Positions 15,940 to 23,024 of a stretch of DNA of 32,737 nucleotides are shown one piece after another. This DNA comes from Paracoccaceae bacterium (lineage in GTDB: Bacteria; Pseudomonadota; Alphaproteobacteria; Rhodobacterales; Rhodobacteraceae), in the NCBI GenBank assembly GCA_902543185.1, contig CACBXB010000017.1, positions 1-32,737 of the forward strand, written 5' to 3'. Every line of letters begins with the position of its first letter. The first letter of the stretch is position 1. The notes beneath the pieces are model-generated. The model saw only the letters and a program-made list of their open reading frames with translations, searched no databases and was not told the DNA's origin. The position numbers and the translations under genes are program-made.

Positions 15940-16788
15940 CTAATGTGGACGATCACCTTTAATTGTAACCCTTCGACCCTTTCTCTCTTCTGGCCAGTAA
16001 TCCCATATGGCGCGGTGCATACAACAACGGTTATCCCAGAAAGCCATATCATTGATTGACCATCTAAATCTTATTTGGTGATCAATATGTTCAGCATGAT
16101 CAAACAATAAATCTAAAATTCTATCGCTCTCACTGGGCGAAAGTTCATTAATTCTTGTTGTAAAGGTACGGTTCACAAACAACGCTTTTTTTCCCGTTTC
16201 AGGATGCGTTCTAATAATGGGGTGCACAGCCTGAGGGAAAATCTTGTCTTTGTCGTTTATCCCTCTGTCAACATAACGGCCCCTATACAAATGCTCGGAT
16301 TCATGGGTAGCACTTAGTCCGTCTATTAATTTCTTTATTGGCTTGGAAAGGGTATTGTAGGCTGAATACATGTCACTGAACATCGTGTCACCCCCACAAG
16401 CAGGTGCTATATGGATTTGCAGCATTGTTCCAAGCGGGGGTTCTTCATCGCATGACACATCTGAATGCCAAAATTCACCATTGGCTACTTTAGAATTTTT
16501 ATCTGCATGAATTTCAAAAATTTCAGGATAGCCCTTCATGGTTGGAGCTGCAGGATGAAAATGCAATTCGCCAAATCGTTTACCAAATTCAATATGACGA
16601 TCCGGTGGAACTTCTTTCTGGTCTTTGAAAAATAAAACCTGATGGTCTAAAAAAGCTTTATAAATATCCGTAAATTGTTCTTCCGAAATAGACTTGCTAA
16701 GGTCGACGCCATATACCTCTGCGCCCAAATTTGGAGCAAAAGGTCTAACTGAGATAAATTCGTAATTATGATCCCTTACTTTTACCAA
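15940..16788 (-). CDS. TauD/TfdA family 2-oxoglutarate and Fe(II)-dependent dioxygenase
   Basis: Cytosolic dioxygenase, 282 residues, that hydroxylates its substrate with O2 and 2-oxoglutarate. The facial triad is visible: His108 and Asp110 in EFWHSDVS, and His258 in CCMHRAIWDY. Arg272/273 in KGRRVTI is in the position that binds 2-oxoglutarate. The N-terminal signature GAEVYGVDL (22-30) and DHQVLFF are also typical. Family substrates include taurine, alkylsulfonates, alkylsulfates, phenoxyacids and choline-like compounds, so the substrate is not fixed. The start is a TTG at 16788 with GGGAG eight bases upstream. It is followed by tspO and preceded on the same strand, at 176 bases, by an EamA carrier. 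Confidence 0.92.
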   Translation of the reverse strand: MVKVRDHNYEFISVRPFAPNLGAEVYGVDLSKSISEEQFTDIYKAFLDHQVLFFKDQKEVPPDRHIEFGKRFGELHFHPAAPTMKGYPEIFEIHADKNSKVANGEFWHSDVSCDEEPPLGTMLQIHIAPACGGDTMFSDMYSAYNTLSKPIKKLIDGLSATHESEHLYRGRYVDRGINDKDKIFPQAVHPIIRTHPETGKKALFVNRTFTTRINELSPSESDRILDLLFDHAEHIDHQIRFRWSINDMAFWDNRCCMHRAIWDYWPEERKGRRVTIKGDRPH

Positions 16789-16964
16789 TTAAAACACTCC
16801 CAATAATTTAAACTCAACAACACAAAACTTTTAAAACATACTACCAGACTTTAACTGTATAAAAGCAAGAAAGTTTTTATTTTTTGCACTTGCTAGGCAA
16901 TTTAAGTTGCTTGAATTTTCAGAGTTCTTTTTTGGTATAAAGACATTCAAAGACTACCAGAAAA

Positions 16965-17891
16965 TTATTTTACCTGTGCAAGCCAAACGCCAAACGCAAC
17001 GATAGATGCACCAATTATTGCTCTTAAATCCCAAGTTCCTCCCAACAAAAATAGTATTATCATTACATAAAAAGGAGAAAAATTTAAGTGAAGCGATGTG
17101 ATTGCTATTCCTACTTTATCAATGGCCGCTATAAAGAAAACCTGGGAAATAGCCATGGCAATTACAGAATAGATTATCAAACTGAGAAATTGATCACTCG
17201 TAGGCCAAATTGGAATTTCAATCAATCCTAACGTAAAAAATAATGTAAAACTTATTATTGTAAAAACGGCAGCCCCAGTAAAAGTAATTGATGAGCGCGC
17301 TAATGAAGATAGTTCAGAAAGTCTGGTTACACTTTTATCAGATGCCCACATGAAAGAAAATCCTGAGCCTATAGCCATCAAAACTCCCCACCCCAAATTA
17401 ATCGAAATATTCTCACTAACGGCAATAAATCCCCCTGTTACCGAAGCAATCAAACCAAGAATAAACTTACTATTAAGTTTTCTTCGGCCATCCCAAACTT
17501 CCAAAATAGTTGCGGAAACAGGAATTAAGGTTGCCAGTAAAGCGACTGTAATAGGATCCGTGAACCACTGCGCAAACAGCAATAAGTTTGTCCCCACACC
17601 AAAACCTAGTAGACCAATTTTTATTCCTTTCAACCAAGGCGCATTGAGAACCGAGGATAACCCCTCAATAAGAACCCAGAGCACAATTAGTGTTGAGACT
17701 GCCAATAGGAGCCTCAAAAACATCAGAGTAATGGGATGCCACAAATCTAAAAGCACTTCTGCAGCTGGGAACCCCGCTGCAAATAAAAATATTGAAATTA
17801 AAGCTAAGCTATTTCCAGCAACAAGCCGATTGCTCGAACTTAGAGGGACTTTAAAAACCTTGGTTTTACCAAAGAGCATTTTATCAATCAT
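16965..17891 (-). CDS. EamA/DMT-family membrane transporter
   Basis: This 308-residue protein has ten predicted membrane helices in two repeated EamA halves of about 140 residues. Typical features are PAAEVLLDLWHPITLMFLRLLLA (~43-65), TDPITVALLATLIPVSATILE at the end of the first half and SQVFFIAAIDKVGIAITSLHLNFSPF in the second half. The family exports or imports metabolites such as amino acids, and the substrate is not predictable. The start is ATG at 17891 with only a weak AAGGG upstream. Its stop is 176 bases before the TauD-family start on the same strand. Confidence 0.88.
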   Translation of the reverse strand: MIDKMLFGKTKVFKVPLSSSNRLVAGNSLALISIFLFAAGFPAAEVLLDLWHPITLMFLRLLLAVSTLIVLWVLIEGLSSVLNAPWLKGIKIGLLGFGVGTNLLLFAQWFTDPITVALLATLIPVSATILEVWDGRRKLNSKFILGLIASVTGGFIAVSENISINLGWGVLMAIGSGFSFMWASDKSVTRLSELSSLARSSITFTGAAVFTIISFTLFFTLGLIEIPIWPTSDQFLSLIIYSVIAMAISQVFFIAAIDKVGIAITSLHLNFSPFYVMIILFLLGGTWDLRAIIGASIVAFGVWLAQVK

Positions 17892-18002
17892 TTTAATAAT
17901 TTTTAAAATCCCTTGTCACAAATCAAATTCGAATTCTGCAAATTAAACGACACTAGGTCGCGAACGCTATAAATCCCATCATGAAGAACCAGTTTTAAAA
18001 AC

Positions 18003-18026
18003 TAAAACAACGCCTAATAGGCGTTG
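18003..18026 (-). terminator. hairpin with interrupted T-tract, possible end of a short RNA
   Basis: On the minus strand CAACGCC, TATTA, GGCGTTG (18026-18008) forms a perfect 7-bp stem, followed by TTTAGTTTTT. No minus-strand gene lies between it and the terminator at 18144-18171, so if it is functional it ends a separate RNA of about 120-130 bases. The rest of 17892-18276 has no credible reading frame. Confidence 0.4.
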
Positions 18027-18143
18027 CTTCAGGGGGGTAAAGGACGATTAACCATGATTGTCCGCGCATGTATTTTGTCATGACTCATTTATGTTACGGG
18101 AGGCGGAGCCTTCTGGATTAAAATAAGCTGAGCATTTTAAAAT

Positions 18144-18171
18144 AAAAAACCTCCACGGGGTAATGTGGAGG
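18144..18171 (-). terminator. Rho-independent terminator of the hydratase/EamA unit
   Basis: CCTCCAC (18171-18165) and GTGGAGG (18156-18150) on the minus strand form a 7-bp stem with an 8-base loop, followed by TTTTTT (18149-18144). It lies 106 bases after the stop of the hydratase-type gene. Confidence 0.85.
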
Positions 18172-18276
18172 CCTTAAATATGAACACGCTGAGAGAAATA
18201 GGAACTATACAGTATCAATATGATATTTTAATGTTAACTATACAATAGAATATACAAATTACCTAAAGTAAGCTTG

Positions 18277-19062
18277 TTAGAAAAATTCTAAATTTAACTC
18301 TGAGTCAACTACGCCATCAAATTTAGCACTCCATTCTTCTTTGGAAAAGATTGGTTTTGCATCTGTCATAGTGCCGGTAGTTATAATATTACCAGCAGAA
18401 AGAGGATCTTGGTTTTTGATTTTAGACAAACTACGATTTAAATACTGAATTGCAGAAACTGGGCCATCCAAAACATTGGCCCCGGTGCCCGCTTCTTCAA
18501 GTTTACCATCTCTATACAAACTTACACCTACATCAATTAAATCTCTCTCAGTTCGATCATTCACCTTAAACTTCTTTCCCACAACCAAACATCCGTGAAG
18601 CCCGCCCGATGCAATTGCATCTGTTAATGAAAACTTCCAATTTGGATATATAGAGTCAACAATTTCAAAACCTGGGGCAATCCAGTCTAGGTATATTTCA
18701 GGGTTATCAAAACCATTTTTTGGCTTTTGCTTTAAACAAACTATTATTTCAGGTTCGATGCGAGGTTCACAAAACTGGCTTAGGTCAACTTTTAAAAAAT
18801 TTGAATCAAAAAAACTTACACTACTTTTTGTCATCGGGCCCCAAATTGGTCCATCCACGTCGTAAATGCTCCAAATGTTACGATTTGTGAAACCAATTTT
18901 TCTACCTACTATTTCAGTTGGACCTAGTTTATGTCTAACAATTCTAGCTACATCGTAGGCTTCTTGGAGGGAAAGAATTAAACCTCTTTTTGAAAAAGGC
19001 TCAATCTGCTCAGCCAAACTAATTGAACTGCTTATTTCGTTCGCTATCTCTTCAATATTCAT
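18277..19062 (-). CDS. 2-keto-4-pentenoate hydratase (MhpD) family protein, copy A
   Basis: FAH-fold, divalent-metal enzyme of the MhpD/HpcG/4-oxalocrotonate decarboxylase group, which hydrate or decarboxylate 2-keto-enoic acids. The 261-residue length fits. The metal triad is visible: E103 and E105 in RIEPEI, and E133 in APGFEIVD. Other family signatures are VGRKIGFTN (52-60), GPIWGPM and GTGANVLDGPVSAI with LSAGNIITTGTMTDAKPI near the C-terminus, which resembles the decarboxylase/hydratase branch. The ATG at 19062 is preferred; a TTG at 19074 would add four residues. It follows the EamA gene at 19108 by 45 bases on the same strand, so carrier and enzyme probably form one operon ending at the 18144 terminator. 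Confidence 0.88.
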   Translation of the reverse strand: MNIEEIANEISSSISLAEQIEPFSKRGLILSLQEAYDVARIVRHKLGPTEIVGRKIGFTNRNIWSIYDVDGPIWGPMTKSSVSFFDSNFLKVDLSQFCEPRIEPEIIVCLKQKPKNGFDNPEIYLDWIAPGFEIVDSIYPNWKFSLTDAIASGGLHGCLVVGKKFKVNDRTERDLIDVGVSLYRDGKLEEAGTGANVLDGPVSAIQYLNRSLSKIKNQDPLSAGNIITTGTMTDAKPIFSKEEWSAKFDGVVDSELNLEFF

Positions 19063-19107
19063 AAAGGCACTCAAATAAATGATTAATCAAAAGATATTAT
19101 GCTAAGG

Positions 19108-20019
19108 TTAATCTTTGCGTCTACTTTGATATTCAAATAAACCTATTCCTCCAAAAACTAACAACATTGCAATTAAATGAAAGAGGGCAAATTTTTCACT
19201 TAGTAAGACAACAGCCATGATAGCAGAGAATATTGGAACTAAATTAGCATATAAACCAGCAGATCCTGGCCCTATTAAATCAACACCGCGCATGAATAGA
19301 ATTTGAGATAAAAAAGAAGGCACAAGAGCAATATAAAGGACGATCGCACATCCTCTGGCTCCCGGTATAACCGTTCCATAAGTAAAACTTTCTGCAACCA
19401 TAAGTGGAATAGTCATCAGGAACGCAGCAACCGAAAAATAAGCTAGCATAACCATGCCAGAAATTTTTGGTCTACTTTTCAATCCTACCGTATACATAGC
19501 ATAAAAAGAACAAGCGAAGATCATTAATAAATCTCCATTGTTAAAAGTTAATTCCATTAACTTTTCAACCGAACCTTGAGTTACAATGACCACAACACCC
19601 AACAAGGTCAGTAAAAGACCTGAAAATTGCAATTTATTAATGCGATCACCAAAAAGCATAAAAGAGCCAAGTAAAATCATGCCCGGCATGGTACTCTGAA
19701 TAATGCCCAAGTTAACGGCTGTAGTACTGTGTGCCGCAATGTAAAAAAAAGCATTAAACAAACTCAGCCCACAACCGCCCATAATAAGCAACCACTTTAA
19801 TCTTGGTTTGATAACTGGCCATTCGGCAATCATTTCCCGCCAATAAAAGCATAACAAAATTACGACAACTATTCCCCAACGGAAAAATATAAGCAGCATA
19901 GGAGAAACCTCCCCAACTGCGAGACGGCTAGCAATTGTATTACTACCCCAGCCTAATGTCGCCACAAATAGTAAAAGAGGCGAACTAGCATAAGCCCGCG
20001 AAAGTAATTGAGATTTCAT
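19108..20019 (-). CDS. EamA/DMT-family membrane transporter
   Basis: Ten-helix carrier of 303 residues with two EamA halves. Diagnostic stretches are LGWGSNTIASRLAVGEVSPM (~22-41), the first-half end AHSTTAVNLGIIQSTMPGMI, and the second-half end DLIGPGSAGLYANLVPIFSA followed by GGIGLFEYQSRRKD. Its N-terminus overlaps no signal peptide; the first helix is the anchor. The ATG at 20019 has no strong ribosome site. It is the first gene of a two-gene operon with hydratase-family copy A, so it may move the same compound or its precursor. It is divergent from the IPNS-type oxygenase at 20180, with 160 bases between starts. Confidence 0.88.
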   Translation of the reverse strand: MKSQLLSRAYASSPLLLFVATLGWGSNTIASRLAVGEVSPMLLIFFRWGIVVVILLCFYWREMIAEWPVIKPRLKWLLIMGGCGLSLFNAFFYIAAHSTTAVNLGIIQSTMPGMILLGSFMLFGDRINKLQFSGLLLTLLGVVVIVTQGSVEKLMELTFNNGDLLMIFACSFYAMYTVGLKSRPKISGMVMLAYFSVAAFLMTIPLMVAESFTYGTVIPGARGCAIVLYIALVPSFLSQILFMRGVDLIGPGSAGLYANLVPIFSAIMAVVLLSEKFALFHLIAMLLVFGGIGLFEYQSRRKD

Positions 20020-20179
20020 AAAAGGGGTTTCGCTTTTTTGTTATATCATAGATTAGTGGTTTTGTTACAAACAACCTTCTAGATTACTTAATATTAGTCA
20101 AGTTTTCGTCTAGGGTAATTTTTGAAACGAAATAAGTATTAAAATTGCTTAGACAAACCAACAATCGATACGATAGCTA

Positions 20180-21118
20180 ATGCAGATACCCAAAATAGAT
20201 ATTTCTGGAATTGAGAACAAAAAATTTCCTAGATCACTATTACAAGATTTTTTTAGTGCTTATAATAAATATGGTTTCGGATATATTGTTAATCACGGAA
20301 TTGAAAAAGAGCTGATAGAGAAAATTTTCCAAGTTTCAAAACATTTTCACTCGCAACCACTATCAGAAAAAATGAAAGTAGCACTTGACCATAATCATCG
20401 TGGTTATATCGCAATTAATACTTCTACTGACGTGAACTCAAAACTTGCAGATGTCAAAAAACCAAATCAATCAGAAAGTTTTATGATGATGCGTGAAGAT
20501 AAGTCTGAGTTGCCCAATGTATACCTCTCAGGCCCAAATCAATGGCCAGAAATAGAGAATTTCAAAGAAGTTCTAGAAGAATACACGTCCCAAATGACAA
20601 TGCTTAGCAGGAATTTAATGCGGCTGGCGCTCATTTCCTCAGGCATTAAAGATATGAGTATAATGCAATCATTTGATACACCAACTATTTGGTTAAGGCT
20701 CCTACACTATCCACCAATTCCTAAAAATAGTCCAAGTGATCTGTATGGTTCTGCTCCCCATACAGATTTTGGGTGTTTAACAATTCTAGCACAAGATGAA
20801 ATTGGAGGCTTGCAGGTGCAGACCAAAGAAGGCGAATGGATCGACGTGCCAAAAGTAGAAGAAAGTTTTGTTGTAAATGTGGGGGACATGCTCTCTAGGC
20901 TTACTAACGGACTTTTACGCTCAACGCCTCACCGGGTTATTAATAAAAGTGGTAGAGAACGCTTTTCCTGTCCATTTTTTTTCGATCCCCATACGAATGC
21001 TGTTGTTCAACCTTTAAACGGTACAGGAAAACCAAAATTTTTACCCATAAATTTTGGTGAATTCCTACGAAGAGAACTAGAGGCCTCATACGACAAACAT
21101 AAAAAAAATATAAATTAA
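20180..21118 (+). CDS. isopenicillin-N-synthase-type 2-oxoglutarate/Fe(II) oxygenase
   Basis: Double-stranded beta-helix oxygenase of the IPNS/DIOX branch, 312 residues. The N-terminal DIOX_N region includes IPKIDISG (3-10) and YGFGYIVNHGI (31-41). The iron triad is His194 and Asp196 in APHTDFGCLTIL and His251 in STPHRVIN; Arg261-x-Ser263 in RERFSCPFFFDP matches the RxS motif that binds 2-oxoglutarate. Bacterial members act on amino acids, nucleobases, ethylene formation and xenobiotics, so the substrate is open. The gene is single, with a bidirectional terminator right after its stop. No clear ribosome site precedes the ATG. Confidence 0.92.
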   Translation: MQIPKIDISGIENKKFPRSLLQDFFSAYNKYGFGYIVNHGIEKELIEKIFQVSKHFHSQPLSEKMKVALDHNHRGYIAINTSTDVNSKLADVKKPNQSESFMMMREDKSELPNVYLSGPNQWPEIENFKEVLEEYTSQMTMLSRNLMRLALISSGIKDMSIMQSFDTPTIWLRLLHYPPIPKNSPSDLYGSAPHTDFGCLTILAQDEIGGLQVQTKEGEWIDVPKVEESFVVNVGDMLSRLTNGLLRSTPHRVINKSGRERFSCPFFFDPHTNAVVQPLNGTGKPKFLPINFGEFLRRELEASYDKHKKNIN

Positions 21119-21145
21119 AAAAGTCGATTAGATCGACGTTTTTTT
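21117..21145. terminator. bidirectional Rho-independent terminator
   Basis: AAAAAA, GTCGAT (21123-21128), TAG, ATCGAC (21132-21137), G and eight T form a short stem extended by A-T pairs. The T-tract is on both strands, but the only upstream gene is the plus-strand oxygenase. Confidence 0.8.
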
Positions 21146-21296
21146 TCAATAAGAATTTTCATAATGTCCTTAAAAAACAAAAATGGGTGGCTCAGACGCG
21201 TTACCTATTTTTATTTTGCTGCAAACAAATTTTTGCGTTGCCAAATTTCCTTATTAAAACTTATTGGTGATATATAAGATGCCAAGGAGGCTTGAT

Positions 21297-22040
21297 ATGG
21301 ACCTAACAGGTAAAAAGATTTTTATAAGTGCTGCTGGAGCCGGTATGGGTTACTCTGTTGCAAAAATTGCCTTAAATGCTGGCGCCAAAGTATACGCAAC
21401 TGATCTTGAACCCGCTGGATTAGAAAAATTGAGTGCACTTGGAGCCCGAACCGAAACTTTGGACATCACGAACGATGATTCAATTCAAGAATACTTTTCC
21501 AAAGCACCAGATTTCAATGGAATTGTTAATATGGCTGGCTGGGTCCACCATGGAACTATCATGGATGTAAATGAAACTGATTGGCGCAACTCTTTTCTTA
21601 TAAATTTGGATAGCATGTACTTTGTCATCAAAGCGGCCATCCCAGGCCTGCAAAGGAATGGTGGTGGCTCTATTGTTAATATGGCATCCCTAGCTTCTTC
21701 AGTAAAAGGCTTCCCATTCAGAGCTGCCTACAGCACTTCTAAGGCAGCTGTTATTGGCCTCACAAAATCAGTTGCAGTGGATTTTATGAATGACGGAATA
21801 CGTTGTAACGCAATATGCCCAGGTACTATCGAGACACCATCTTTGCATCAAAGAATGGATACTATGGCCGAAAAACTTGGCTCAAAAAAAGCAGCAATAG
21901 AATGGTTTGTTTCAAGACAGCCAATGGGACGGCTTGGTCAACCTGATGAAATAGCATCAATTATTATTTATTTGCTTTCAGATGCGGGCTCGTATGCAAC
22001 TGGTCAACCATTTATAGTAGACGGAGGCACTATAGCCTAG
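21297..22040 (+). CDS. short-chain dehydrogenase, DHRS6 / 2-keto-3-deoxy-L-fuconate dehydrogenase-like
   Basis: NAD-dependent SDR of 247 residues. Cofactor site SAAGAGMG (11-18) is an atypical form of TGxxxGxG; Asp36 in YATDLE favours NAD. Catalytic Tyr145 and Lys149 are in AAYSTSKAAVIGLTKSVA, and the serine is in MASLASSVKG (129-138). The segments AGWVHHGTIMD (80-90), SSVKG and GIRCNAICPGTIETPSLHQR (167-186) match human DHRS6 and bacterial 2-keto-3-deoxy-L-fuconate dehydrogenases closely, as I recall those sequences. Predicted role is oxidation of a hydroxy acid or keto-deoxy-sugar acid. A perfect AGGAGG at 21285-21290 sets the ATG at 21297; upstream TTG/ATG starts would put that site inside the gene. 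It converges on the second hydratase-type gene. Confidence 0.9.
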   Translation: MDLTGKKIFISAAGAGMGYSVAKIALNAGAKVYATDLEPAGLEKLSALGARTETLDITNDDSIQEYFSKAPDFNGIVNMAGWVHHGTIMDVNETDWRNSFLINLDSMYFVIKAAIPGLQRNGGGSIVNMASLASSVKGFPFRAAYSTSKAAVIGLTKSVAVDFMNDGIRCNAICPGTIETPSLHQRMDTMAEKLGSKKAAIEWFVSRQPMGRLGQPDEIASIIIYLLSDAGSYATGQPFIVDGGTIA

Positions 22041-22095
22041 ACGAGAAGTTTGATGTTTAATTACTAATTAATCAGTCTTAAAAAGGGCATATTTT

Positions 22096-22878
22096 TTATC
22101 TAGAAACATTAATTTTGATTTTCCCAATATCAAAAACTTCAAATTCAATTACATCGTCCGGTTGAGGGAAGTATGTCGGAAATGTAGAACCCGTCATAAC
22201 TATTTGCCCCTTTTTTAATTCTGATCCACGCTTATTAAGAAAATCAGCAATCCAGATTACAGCATTAAAAGGGTTTTCTAAAGCTGCCCCAGTAACTGAA
22301 GTTTCAATATTTCCGTTAACACTTTTAAAAACCTGGTTAACGCTGAAATCTAGATGAGAAAAATTTTGTGATTTACTTCCAAGAACCGTATTCGCATTCC
22401 AAGAGTTATCTGCCGTTGTCGAAATTAGATTTACCTTGGAGTAATCAGCTTTCCGGTCATCAATTAATTCAAAGGCAGGGTAAACTGAGGATACTTTTCT
22501 CATACACTGCTCAACTGTCATATTGTTAAAATTAGTACCAAAATCTTCTCCAATTTCTATGGCAAGCTCAAACTCAACCCCTAATCTTCCATAATTTTTT
22601 AGGGATATAACTTGATCACCTTGGAGAATTGTCTCGGAAAATAAGTTCCCTTTGAAAGGTGTATTGACACCGAACATATCCTGCATCGCTTTAGAAGTGA
22701 GCGCTAATTTATAACCTGTTACATCACCTTTGTGTGCCCAGACAGATTCCAAAGCGTCTTGCACAAAGTATGCGTCTTCAAAACTTTCCAAACCGAACAT
22801 TTCATTAAAGTTTTGAAAATTATTTTTAGCCTTTCTCTGTTCACTTACCCAATTAGCAGCCTTAGCATATTTTGACAT
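22096..22878 (-). CDS. 2-keto-4-pentenoate hydratase (MhpD) family protein, copy B
   Basis: A second FAH-fold hydratase-type enzyme, 260 residues, quite different in sequence from copy A 3 kb away. Metal ligands E102 and E104 (GRLGVEFELAIEIG) and E137 (YPAFELID) are in place. TGYKLALTSKAMQDMFGVNTP (54-74) is the substrate-loop region, and ENPFNAVIWIADFLNKRGSE with GQIVMTGSTFPTYFP forms the C-terminal signature. Predicted chemistry is hydration or C-C cleavage of a keto acid. It is convergent with the SDR gene (55 bases between stops) and divergent from the sulfatase (146 bases between starts), with a palindrome in that spacer. Confidence 0.87.
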   Translation of the reverse strand: MSKYAKAANWVSEQRKAKNNFQNFNEMFGLESFEDAYFVQDALESVWAHKGDVTGYKLALTSKAMQDMFGVNTPFKGNLFSETILQGDQVISLKNYGRLGVEFELAIEIGEDFGTNFNNMTVEQCMRKVSSVYPAFELIDDRKADYSKVNLISTTADNSWNANTVLGSKSQNFSHLDFSVNQVFKSVNGNIETSVTGAALENPFNAVIWIADFLNKRGSELKKGQIVMTGSTFPTYFPQPDDVIEFEVFDIGKIKINVSR

Positions 22879-22977
22879 TTTAAAACTCCAAGTTTCGATC
22901 TTCTAAATTTATTTACAAATTAGCTCATTTGGTAAAAACAATATACAATACAATTTAATATCGACATATCATATCAA

Positions 22978-22993
22978 GTCAGTGATCATTGAC
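22978..22993. promoter_or_regulatory. 16-base near-perfect palindrome, candidate operator
   Basis: GTCAGTGATCATTGAC is symmetric except for one base pair and lies in the divergent spacer between hydratase copy B and the sulfatase, 32 bases before the sulfatase ATG. A dimeric regulator such as a GntR-, LacI- or TetR-type protein could bind here, but no regulator gene is in the window. Confidence 0.4.
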
Positions 22994-23024
22994 GTCAAAA
23001 TAACAAAACCGAAATGATAAGAAT

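Noticed and set aside
17350-17946. Plus-strand 198-codon frame
   Set aside because: It is antisense to a clear EamA transporter gene and resembles no protein.
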